Origin: a virus
Reading direction: 5' to 3' (one strand)
DNA: 64,000 bases
IMG/VR virus record: IMGVR_UViG_3300027759_000077
Span: 1 to 64,000 of that record
Shown here: positions 15,298-21,366 of the stretch, piece after piece
How positions within the stretch are numbered: the stretch's first letter is position 1
Layout of the letters: each line of letters opens with the position of its first letter
Notes under the pieces: model-generated
Told to the model about the DNA's origin: nothing
The model's input: the letters and a program-made list of their open reading frames with translations, nothing else
Databases searched by the model: none
Program-made: the position numbers and the translations under genes

Positions 15298-16265
15298 AAC
15301 GATTGCCAGTTACCCAATCTGAAAACCTAGAGTCACAAGTCATGGGGTGCTCTCTGAGTACCCACTGGTGGGGCATCACAAAAAAGGCGGGATCGGAAGC
15401 GCTAGACGCTGTAGCTATCAGCTTAGGTACATCACAGAAGTATTTAAAAATTGAAAAACGATTGATAGGTCGTAACAACACTTATTATAAAAATTTGTGC
15501 AGGACTAAAAACTCAATCGTAAGTTTCTGGAAAGACACCACCCTCCCGTACGTAGAGTCTGGTGTGCGTCTGATCCGAAAAGATAACATTCAAAGATTTG
15601 AAACTCAGATGTCATCTTTTAGGCAAGAGTTAGCTAATAGAGTTTCAGATATGATTTCTAACTACGATCAGTTAAAAACTGAAAGTAAACAGGCTTTAAA
15701 AGGATTGTATAACGAAAGCGATTACCCCGAAAATCTTAGCGACCTGTTTTCTTTTTACTGGGAATACCCAAATTTAAACCCGCCAGAATACCTCATGTTG
15801 CATAATCCGGAACTGTATCGGAGACAACAACAGGCTGTTAAAGCTAAATTTGAAGATGCGGTTCTTAAAGCGGAAAAAGCTTTTGGTAAAGAGTTACAAG
15901 ACTTAGTCGTAAATCTTGCTGAAAGAATGTCCCCAAATCCCGATGGATCAAAGAAAATATTTAGGGACACCACAGTAACTGAAAACTTTAAAACGTTCTT
16001 TAGAAAGTTTAATGAGATCAGTGTATCAAACAGTTCAGACCTAAACGCTATCGTGGCACAAGCAGAGAGTATTTTGGGTAATGTAAATGCGGAGTATCTT
16101 CGGGCTGATGGAAATGAGCGTTCCGATCTTGCAAACAAAATGAAGAATTTGTCCAGTTTGTTAGAATCTAAAATTGGAGTTCAGCCTAGAAGGACTCTTA
16201 TTAGATCCTCATCTGTTCCGGTAATTCAATCACCAGCAAGCAGTGCTCCTGTAAGTGTGCTATGA
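15288..16265 (+). CDS. Hypothetical 325-aa helical protein, probable partner of the AAA+ ATPase
   Basis: Unrecognised. Residues about 15-55 contain GCSLSTHWWGITKKAG, and most of the rest is long amphipathic or coiled-coil-like helix (SSFRQELANRVSDMISNY; QQQAVKAKFEDAVLKAEKAF). A Ser/Pro-rich tail follows the motif PRRTLI (16185-16202), the same six residues found at the C-terminus of the AAA+ protein encoded immediately upstream. The layout of an ATPase, small adaptor and long helical substrate or effector suggests a complex. No catalytic motif is visible. It is coupled (ATGA) to the next gene. Confidence 0.6.
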   Translation: MELKRLPVTQSENLESQVMGCSLSTHWWGITKKAGSEALDAVAISLGTSQKYLKIEKRLIGRNNTYYKNLCRTKNSIVSFWKDTTLPYVESGVRLIRKDNIQRFETQMSSFRQELANRVSDMISNYDQLKTESKQALKGLYNESDYPENLSDLFSFYWEYPNLNPPEYLMLHNPELYRRQQQAVKAKFEDAVLKAEKAFGKELQDLVVNLAERMSPNPDGSKKIFRDTTVTENFKTFFRKFNEISVSNSSDLNAIVAQAESILGNVNAEYLRADGNERSDLANKMKNLSSLLESKIGVQPRRTLIRSSSVPVIQSPASSAPVSVL

Positions 16266-16516
16266 GTTTAAAAATATTTGTTAAGCCCTCAGGTTCCGTC
16301 GTATCTCTTTATAACGAAAAATTGGATATACGAAAGCTTGGCAACTCGGTTATGCGTCGAGTAGCTAGCATCGAACCTGGGGAGGGGCAAGAGTCTAACC
16401 AATGGGTAGTAACACTAGAGGAAGACAAAACCCGAATAGGTTGTTTTTCTTTAAGGTCAGAAGCCTTGGAGTTCGAAGAAACCACAGTAGTACGGAGGCT
16501 ACGAAATGGAAAGTGA
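16262..16516 (+). CDS. Hypothetical 84-aa protein
   Basis: Unrecognised small beta-rich protein (LKIFVKPSGSVVSLYN; SNQWVVTLEEDKTRIGCF) starting in an ATGA overlap with the 325-aa gene and overlapping the next gene by 11 nt. No membrane, signal or metal motif. Its tight coupling suggests it belongs to the same functional unit as the AAA+ cluster. Confidence 0.55.
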   Translation: MSLKIFVKPSGSVVSLYNEKLDIRKLGNSVMRRVASIEPGEGQESNQWVVTLEEDKTRIGCFSLRSEALEFEETTVVRRLRNGK

Positions 16517-16808
16517 ATTAGAAAAAACAATCAACAAATTTTTCACAAGGAAGTTTGAAGAGAACTCGGAAAAAGTAGAACATCTTTTAGAACAATCACA
16601 ACAAGAAGGTGTAGCAGCCATTAGCACAGCAATAGAAGACGGTCTGAAAAAAGTAAAACAAGAACTAGAAGTCTACTTAGATGAAAAAAAGCAAGAGTTA
16701 GATGAGTTAGAAAAAAGACTGACAAAAAAGATTGCGTTAGAAGTCAGACAAAGTTTTGAATCTAACACAAAAACAAACAGGAGATTCCCATGGTTGTGGA
16801 CCAAATAA
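16506..16808 (+). CDS. Hypothetical 100-aa coiled-coil protein
   Basis: Almost entirely alpha-helical with heptad-like spacing from about residue 20 to 85 (EKVEHLLEQSQQEGVAAIS; VYLDEKKQELDELEKRL), ending in a basic aromatic tail (RRFPWLWTK). It is probably oligomeric. Its 3' end overlaps the start of a 45-aa membrane protein gene by 19 nt, so the pair may act together at the membrane. No family match by eye. Confidence 0.55.
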   Translation: MESELEKTINKFFTRKFEENSEKVEHLLEQSQQEGVAAISTAIEDGLKKVKQELEVYLDEKKQELDELEKRLTKKIALEVRQSFESNTKTNRRFPWLWTK

Positions 16809-16927
16809 TTTCAACAATTAGTAATTCATCCGGCGATGTAGTAATAGGTCTTGCTTTAGCAATCGTGGACATTTTAGCTGAAGTGTTCACAAATCTTTTA
16901 GTTTATATTTTAGAAAGGATTCTTTAA
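16790..16927 (+). CDS. Small 45-aa membrane protein
   Basis: A short gene with an excellent ribosome-binding site (GGAGATTCCC then ATG). It encodes mostly hydrophobic residues: VVIGLALAIVDILAEVF followed by NLLVYILERIL, giving one long or two short membrane spans after a polar N-terminus. Its stop overlaps the next start as TAATG. It resembles small phage membrane proteins such as host-membrane modulators or early inhibitors, but no family can be named. Confidence 0.65.
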   Translation: MVVDQIISTISNSSGDVVIGLALAIVDILAEVFTNLLVYILERIL

Positions 16928-17178
16928 TGACTGAGTCAGATACGTTTTTTGGCACAATGTGGCACATCTGGTTTGTTGCAGCTTCAGTAGATAACCCCGT
17001 TATAAAAGGGTTTTATACAGTAGCTGTAACACGGGAAGAAGCTCTTAGAGATTTTAAGAATTACGCTTCTCACGTTTTAAAAACTAATATTGATAACGAA
17101 GATGTAAACATTGAAGCGTATGTAGACAATGTCGTAGTAAGCCCTTTCTTTAAAACAATCACTATTAATTCGGACTGA
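16927..17178 (+). CDS. Hypothetical 83-aa protein
   Basis: Unrecognised. Starts in a TAATG overlap with the small membrane protein. The N-terminal half carries aromatic residues (MWHIWFVAASVDNPVIKGFY) followed by a helix (TREEALRDFKNYASHVL) and strands. Probably soluble and small; function unknown. Confidence 0.55.
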   Translation: MTESDTFFGTMWHIWFVAASVDNPVIKGFYTVAVTREEALRDFKNYASHVLKTNIDNEDVNIEAYVDNVVVSPFFKTITINSD

Positions 17179-17180
17179 AG

Positions 17181-17423
17181 ATGTACCTGACCAAAAAAGA
17201 AGTGGCAACACGGATCAATGTCAGTCTAAGTACGGTTAACAGGATTCTCATAGATGGAAAACTTCCATTTATTAGAGTCTCACCAAAAGTAGTTAGAATA
17301 CAGGAAATTGATTTCCAGAAGTGGGTAAAGGAATGCCGAGTAACAGAGAACCGGAAAAAGGCAGTTTCGTTAAACTTAATCTCCCAGATTGGTTTAATAC
17401 TAAAGAAGCCAAAGAAGCTTTAA
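17181..17423 (+). CDS. Excisionase-like winged HTH protein
   Basis: An 80-aa protein whose first 55 residues fit the MerR/Xis-type helix-turn-helix of DNA-binding excisionases: YLTKKEVATRINVSLSTVNRI is the helix-turn-helix, then GKLPFIRVSPKVVRIQEIDFQKWV is the wing and second helix. Such proteins bend DNA at attachment sites or act as small regulators. The presence of an integrase and an attP-like region 4 kb downstream makes excisionase a reasonable role. The C-terminal 25 residues are basic. Confidence 0.65.
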   Translation: MYLTKKEVATRINVSLSTVNRILIDGKLPFIRVSPKVVRIQEIDFQKWVKECRVTENRKKAVSLNLISQIGLILKKPKKL

Positions 17424-17635
17424 ACCAAGCTTACAATACAGGGTTACCTACCTCTCACATCAGAGGTAAAGAGCCTAATGAAAAGTCTCAAATACTTATA
17501 CCTTTTGACGATGGTGATAGCCCATACAAGAGACTATTTAGTGAATATATATGGATAACAATTTGCGCCAAAGCCAGCAAGATGCACATGAACCATGGGC
17601 TGCTTTGGTTAACTAACCACAAGGATTCAAAATGA
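17333..17635 (+). CDS. Hypothetical 100-aa protein
   Basis: Starts at 17333 (MPSNREPEK) inside the excisionase-like gene in another frame; AAAGGA directly precedes the ATG. An in-frame start 12 nt earlier is possible. The protein contains LPDWFNTKEAKEALNQAY and EKSQILIPFDDGDSPYKRL and no membrane segment. The overlap of about 90 nt is long, so the start may be later. Unknown function. Confidence 0.45.
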   Translation: MPSNREPEKGSFVKLNLPDWFNTKEAKEALNQAYNTGLPTSHIRGKEPNEKSQILIPFDDGDSPYKRLFSEYIWITICAKASKMHMNHGLLWLTNHKDSK

Positions 17636-18141
17636 TAATGACTCAAGAAGTTATTGAAGAGTACGGCGACCGTATAGTTCGAGAAGTATCTGTTGAAGCC
17701 CACGCTATGTTAACAGTTGGAACATTGATAGGTATTAAGTTGGTTAAAGAAGGAACAATAACTACACCAGAAGAATCAATAATCGGCGGTATAATTCTGC
17801 TTTCGGGAAACTCCTTAGTTGCAGCACACTACCGAGAAATTAGTGGTAACGATTTTAAGCGTTCATCTTATCTCCTGTTCCCAACCACAATAGGAATGCT
17901 TAAGTCTAGTGTTCAGTCTCTTGCTGGAAAAAACACCGTTGTTGATTTCCCTCCGTTCGACCCTTTAAAACTTTACGCTTATATTTTTTATGGGAATGGA
18001 TTCACAATTAAAGAAATCCCATTCTATAACTCGGTAGAAAAGATCAGCGAAATGGCTAGTCTTGTTGCCAAGAAAATACACATGCTTCCAGCCAGCAAAG
18101 AACTTGAAGAACTTTTAGACACCTACAAAAAGGCAGAATAA
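17632..18141 (+). CDS. Hypothetical 169-aa protein
   Basis: Starts in a four-base ATGA overlap with the previous stop. The middle third contains moderately hydrophobic stretches (AMLTVGTLIGIKLV; IIGGIILLSGNSLVAAH) that may be buried helices or weak membrane segments; the C-terminus is charged and helical. No motif recognised. It lies 2 nt upstream of the PD-(D/E)XK nuclease and may work with it. Confidence 0.55.
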   Translation: MIMTQEVIEEYGDRIVREVSVEAHAMLTVGTLIGIKLVKEGTITTPEESIIGGIILLSGNSLVAAHYREISGNDFKRSSYLLFPTTIGMLKSSVQSLAGKNTVVDFPPFDPLKLYAYIFYGNGFTIKEIPFYNSVEKISEMASLVAKKIHMLPASKELEELLDTYKKAE

Positions 18142-18143
18142 CT

Positions 18144-19016
18144 ATGAAGATTACCAATAAGTTTAATTTACCTTTGTCTTTAGTAGCAGCCGTTTCAAAC
18201 GACACTTACTCTAAAGGCGATGCAAATATCTCTGTCACTTCACTTTGGAAATCACCAAGAATCATGGTGCTAGAAGAACGGCATGCTGAAGAGCTTGAGC
18301 GAGATGTTATCGATTCTCTTTGGTCACTCTTAGGTAAAGGTGTGCATGAGGTTTTATGCAACGCAGATAATGATCCCGATGTAATGACCGAAAAGCGAAT
18401 GTCGATTGAAGTCTCTGGGTGGAAAGTGTCAGGACAATTTGACCGCTACCTCCCCAGCACAAAAACGCTACAGGATTACAAAGTAACTTCAGCTTGGTCA
18501 CTGGTGTACGACTCTCGTCGGGAAGACTGGGAGAATCAGCTTAATACCTACGCTTACATATTAAGGACTTTTGGTTTTGAAGTTTTCAACTTGGAAGTGG
18601 TTGCAGTGTTACGAGACTGGAGCCAAGCCGAAGCTCTTAGAAATCAAAACTATCCTCAGCAACCTATTGCCACAATACCACTAAAGCTTTGGACAAACTT
18701 TGAAGCTCAAGAACGAATTGCAGAGCGGGTGAAATTGCATCAAGATGCAAAACTGACACTACCCCTGTGTACGGAAAAAGACCAATGGGCTCAGCCTGGT
18801 AAATGGGCAGTCATGAAAACGAGCAGGAAGTCAGCGGTAAAACTGTATGACTCCCATGCCGAAGCCCTCTTACATTTAGAAGAAGGTAACGATTCTAAAC
18901 TTTACGCTGTAGAGCGTAAAGGAACTAAAACTCGGTGCGAAAGGTATTGCGCCGTGAAGGATTTCTGCGACCAATATAAAATGGAGTCTACACATGCGCT
19001 TGATGATCTGGAATAA
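18144..19016 (+). CDS. PD-(D/E)XK nuclease of the RecB/Cas4-like type
   Basis: A 290-aa protein with a PD-(D/E)XK core. GQFDRYL supplies the first acidic residue (about residue 98-104) and LQDYKVTS (Asp-x-Lys, about 110-117) the second acidic and Lys, followed by WENQLNTYAYILR, the motif III-like helix. The C-terminus has three clustered cysteines, CERYCAVKDFC (about 270-280), plus an upstream LCTEKD Cys, resembling the iron-sulfur ligands of Cas4/AddB-type nucleases. It is likely a DNA exonuclease for recombination or defence evasion. It is a second nuclease beside the YqaJ-type one, with no CRISPR array in the window. The ATG follows the prior stop by 2 nt. Confidence 0.72.
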   Translation: MKITNKFNLPLSLVAAVSNDTYSKGDANISVTSLWKSPRIMVLEERHAEELERDVIDSLWSLLGKGVHEVLCNADNDPDVMTEKRMSIEVSGWKVSGQFDRYLPSTKTLQDYKVTSAWSLVYDSRREDWENQLNTYAYILRTFGFEVFNLEVVAVLRDWSQAEALRNQNYPQQPIATIPLKLWTNFEAQERIAERVKLHQDAKLTLPLCTEKDQWAQPGKWAVMKTSRKSAVKLYDSHAEALLHLEEGNDSKLYAVERKGTKTRCERYCAVKDFCDQYKMESTHALDDLE

Positions 19017-19245
19017 TCGCCCCAAGCTTATTAAACAAAACGGCTATTTTGTCACTGGTACAGTGATCATAATTTCAGAATCGCTGCCTTCAGCAATCAA
19101 CATGATTACCAATCCAAAACTAAGTGGGCTCCCTGCCGATTTGGTTTCTAAAGAGATTGCAAACCTTCCCGACATCAACGCACAGGTGCTTTCTAAAGAT
19201 ATCGGCATCTGGGCATTTCCATCTAACGACACGGAGGACGAATGA
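18994..19245 (+). CDS. Hypothetical 83-aa protein
   Basis: Starts inside the nuclease gene end with GGAG 7 nt upstream. Central beta-type hydrophobic segment (YFVTGTVIIISESLPSAINM) and acidic tail. It is coupled (ATGA) to the next gene. No family recognised. Confidence 0.5.
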   Translation: MRLMIWNNRPKLIKQNGYFVTGTVIIISESLPSAINMITNPKLSGLPADLVSKEIANLPDINAQVLSKDIGIWAFPSNDTEDE

Positions 19246-19439
19246 TAACTAAAACTGAAACATCAAAAGAGCTACTTGAAAATCTGACCTACTTGGTAAA
19301 AGACTTTCAAGCTGAGTGGAAAGCTAACGAAAACAATTTGAACGATATTCCATATGACGGATGGCCTTGTGCTGGACTTCCGTTTTTTAAAAAAGCTTTA
19401 AAGCTAATAAACAAACTTAAAAAGAATCAACCCGATTAA
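19242..19439 (+). CDS. Hypothetical 65-aa protein
   Basis: Small mostly helical protein with a conserved-looking YDGWPCAGLPFFKKALKLI segment and basic tail. It starts in an ATGA overlap with the previous gene and ends right at a stem-loop, so it closes this part of the operon. No family recognised. Confidence 0.5.
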   Translation: MITKTETSKELLENLTYLVKDFQAEWKANENNLNDIPYDGWPCAGLPFFKKALKLINKLKKNQPD

Positions 19440-19486
19440 CCAAAGCGTTGCTTTGGATTTACCGCTGGGATTTCCCCAGTATTTTT
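19440..19486 (+). terminator. Tandem stem-loops ending in a T-run
   Basis: CCAAAGC-GTT-GCTTTGG (19440-19456) is followed by CTGGG-ATTTC-CCCAG (19465-19479) and TATTTTT. The second hairpin plus T-run fits a weak intrinsic terminator between the 65-aa gene and the secreted Cys-rich protein gene. Confidence 0.5.
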
Positions 19487-19502
19487 CATGGAGGATGGTG
19501 CT

Positions 19503-19733
19503 ATGTTTTCATTCGTGTTAGCCACTGTAGTGGCAATTTCTTCGGTGTCGGTAGACGGTATCTTTGGCAAGAAGTCTTCTTGCGCCGGTGGTACTTGTTC
19601 TGCTCCTGTTGCTGTAGCTGCAAAGCCAGCGGTAGCGGAAAAGAAAGTCGAAGCCAAAGTTACAACATCTTGCTCGAAAAAAGCGAGAGGACATTTTAAA
19701 CTCTTTACTTCCCGCAAGGGCTGTAAGAGCTAG
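19503..19733 (+). CDS. Small secreted Cys-rich protein
   Basis: A 76-aa protein from the ATG at 19503, preceded by GGAGG; the in-frame ATG at 19488 precedes this ribosome-binding site. It begins with a signal peptide-like segment (MFSFVLATVVAISSVSV), then has a CAGGTCSAPVAVAAKPAVA segment, and ends in a basic Cys-containing tail. Short secreted proteins with CxGGxC-AP repeats are common in Planctomycetes. Their role is unknown. The gene has its own hairpins on both sides, so it may be expressed separately from the operon, perhaps as a lysogenic-conversion product. That role is inference. Confidence 0.65.
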   Translation: MFSFVLATVVAISSVSVDGIFGKKSSCAGGTCSAPVAVAAKPAVAEKKVEAKVTTSCSKKARGHFKLFTSRKGCKS

Positions 19734-19770
19734 AAAAGTAATGTTTTAATTTTGGGTTGATAGGGTTAGG

Positions 19771-19804
19771 GGGAGAGGGGTAAAACCTTCTCCCTCTTTT
19801 TTTT
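19771..19804 (+). terminator. Intrinsic terminator after the secreted protein gene
   Basis: GGGAGAGGG (19771-19779) pairs with CCTTCTCCC (19786-19794), allowing one wobble, around a 6-nt loop. A T-rich run of eight or more residues follows. This is the clearest rho-independent terminator in the early region. Confidence 0.75.
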
Positions 19805-19815
19805 AAAGGATACAT

Positions 19816-20472
19816 ATGATTGAAACACCAGCAAAAAATCATCGAACGCATGTCGAGTTTATAGAAGCAAAGTTTAGAGCTTGGGAAGATAGACAAGAAG
19901 AATTATTGGAAATGAAACTTTACGAATTTTGGGGAATTGCAGAAGAAGCTGTTCAGCAAGTAAAAGATGAATGGGAAAATGAAAAGCAGATCATAAAAAA
20001 AGAACAAGAAGAAACAGTAACGGAAACTTATCCTTATTATGTACTTGGAAGAAAACAAAATAGTCTAGATCATGAAATAGCAGAAACATTTTTTAAAGAG
20101 GTATGGAAACTTACACTTGGAACTACATCGTTCTGTGGAAAAGATAAAACTTTTGGGCCTAACGGTATCGAATGTCGAATAGTAAAAAGCCCTAATAATT
20201 TATTTACAGAAGGAAATATAAGTTATTACTATAAAAACGGAGGATGTGGTGGGGGATATTTTAATTTTTTTAATAATCACACCGCTTTTGAAACTTTAGA
20301 AGAAGCACAAGAAGATGTATTAACAGAATGTATCTCAATACACAAAAGGCAGTTTGATCAATTTCCAGAAGATACGAAACAAGACAAACTTATCAAACAT
20401 TTACAAAGCTTACTTAACACTATTAAAGGTGGAGTAGTTAAAGAAGCTTCGGGACAGCTTACATTCTTTTAA
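19816..20472 (+). CDS. Hypothetical 218-aa protein
   Basis: Unrecognised. The first about 80 residues are a charged helix rich in Glu/Lys (QVKDEWENEKQIIKKEQEE). The central part has aromatic and Gly residues (ISYYYKNGGCGGGYFNFF), and the end is helical. It has AAAGGA before the ATG and follows a strong terminator, so it probably begins a new transcript. No motif points to a function. The codon usage looks richer in A/T than the neighbouring replication genes. Confidence 0.6.
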   Translation: MIETPAKNHRTHVEFIEAKFRAWEDRQEELLEMKLYEFWGIAEEAVQQVKDEWENEKQIIKKEQEETVTETYPYYVLGRKQNSLDHEIAETFFKEVWKLTLGTTSFCGKDKTFGPNGIECRIVKSPNNLFTEGNISYYYKNGGCGGGYFNFFNNHTAFETLEEAQEDVLTECISIHKRQFDQFPEDTKQDKLIKHLQSLLNTIKGGVVKEASGQLTFF

Positions 20473-20481
20473 GGGATTAAA

Positions 20482-20694
20482 ATGAAAGAGACAAAAACTC
20501 GCTATATTGTTTGCTACATGCTCAGAAAGCCTGTCAATAAAAAGGACGTTTTTTCAGAGCCTACATTGTTCTCTGACTACGATTGTTTTGAAACACTCAA
20601 AGAAACAAAAGTGTTTTATAAAACCCTATTAGAGCGAAGGGAACTGTACAGTGCCAGCATTACAAAAATATTAGAGTCTACCGATTATTTTTAA
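20482..20694 (+). CDS. Hypothetical 70-aa protein
   Basis: Small basic/aromatic protein (TRYIVCYMLRKPVNKKDV; LKETKVFYKTLLERRELY), probably a compact alpha/beta fold. Ribosome-binding site AAGGGA. 9 nt after the previous gene. No family recognised. Confidence 0.5.
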   Translation: MKETKTRYIVCYMLRKPVNKKDVFSEPTLFSDYDCFETLKETKVFYKTLLERRELYSASITKILESTDYF

Positions 20695-20704
20695 GGAGTT
20701 TAAA

Positions 20705-20932
20705 ATGGATAACGATTTTAGAATTTATGTAGACCGTGGAGGTAAGATGCCACAGCTACGCTATAAGAAATGGAGGAGTGCTACACACCCCTATTACATT
20801 CGATACTCAGGGGATCATCCAGTAGCTCTCAAAGGCCCTGTTGAATTGTTAGCTGAAGACATAACAAAGACAAAAGTTTTTAGCTATGCTCAACACGAAT
20901 ACGTAAGCATGGCGAACATACCGCAAGAGTAA
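20705..20932 (+). CDS. Hypothetical 75-aa protein
   Basis: Last gene of the rightward early region, with AAGGAG upstream. Basic N-terminus (YVDRGGKMPQLRYKKWRS) then strands. Followed by the attachment region. No family recognised. Confidence 0.5.
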   Translation: MDNDFRIYVDRGGKMPQLRYKKWRSATHPYYIRYSGDHPVALKGPVELLAEDITKTKVFSYAQHEYVSMANIPQE

Positions 20933-20965
20933 GAAATGAACGCATGGAAGTTGAAAAACGATAAG

Positions 20966-20994
20966 ATTTTGGCCCACGCATTGGCCCACGCAAA
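20966..20994 (+). repeat. Left copy of a 29-bp direct repeat (tandem TTGGCCCACGCA units), integrase arm-site candidate
   Basis: Two exact tandem copies of TTGGCCCACGCA (20969-20980, 20981-20992) within a 29-bp block that recurs exactly at 21294-21322. The two blocks flank the tRNA-like core, the arrangement expected for arm-type integrase binding sites. Function is inferred from position. Confidence 0.65.
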
Positions 20995-21046
20995 AAACAA
21001 ATACACATTAAATCCCAGTAAAAACACAATAAATAAAAGAAACGGA

Positions 21047-21093
21047 ACGGATTTCTAATCCGTCGGTCACTGGTTCGAATCCAGTCAGGGGCA
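21047..21093 (+). other. Attachment site core: 3' part of tRNA-Arg(UCU), attP candidate
   Basis: This stretch folds as the 3' two-thirds of a tRNA (nucleotides 27-73). The anticodon arm is ACGGA-TTTCTAA-TCCGT with anticodon TCT, then a 5-nt variable loop, a T-arm ACTGG-TTCGAAT-CCAGT, the 3' acceptor strand CAGGGGC and discriminator A, with no CCA. The matching 5' half (D-arm, acceptor GCCCCTG) is absent upstream. A truncated tRNA 3' end beside an integrase gene is the classic attachment core that restores the host tRNA on integration. Phage genes lie on both sides, so this is attP rather than attL/attR. Confidence 0.75.
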
Positions 21094-21183
21094 TTTTCAT
21101 TTCCTCTTTAATCTAGTAATCATTCTTCCTACCAGACTTCAATTAATACACGGGATAATCAGTGATAATAGGCTTTTCATAGT

Positions 21184-21243
21184 AAGAACCATTCTTCTTT
21201 TAAACGTAAAAACTTAAAGGATAGGATGGTTCTTATTTTTTTT
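21184..21243 (+). terminator. Long hairpin with T-run before the integrase
   Basis: AAGAACCAT (21184-21192) pairs with ATGGTTCTT (21226-21234); an inner imperfect stem (CTTTTAA/TTAAAGG) extends it. A T8 run follows (21236-21243). It likely ends rightward early transcription before the integrase gene. It also contains the ATG at 21226, which rules that out as the integrase start. Confidence 0.55.
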
Positions 21244-21293
21244 GGCCCTTTTCAAAACCACCACAATCTTGCTGTTTGTGACTTTATGATTCA

Positions 21294-21322
21294 ATTTTGG
21301 CCCACGCATTGGCCCACGCAAA
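21294..21322 (+). repeat. Right copy of the 29-bp direct repeat
   Basis: Exact copy of the block at 20966-20994, again with two tandem TTGGCCCACGCA units (21297-21308, 21309-21320). It lies between the att core and the integrase start and ends 45 nt before the ATG. Integrase binding here could also control its own expression. Confidence 0.65.
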
Positions 21323-21366
21323 CTGATTCTCTATACTCCTATTGGTGGTTCAAAAAGGAGATTCAA

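Noticed and set aside
21047-21093. Functional tRNA-Arg gene
   Set aside because: Only nucleotides 27-73 of a tRNA are present, with no D-arm or 5' acceptor strand, so it is an attachment fragment.
21226-21366. Integrase start at 21226
   Set aside because: This ATG is inside the terminator hairpin; the ATG at 21367 has AAAGGAG upstream and starts the recognisable protein.
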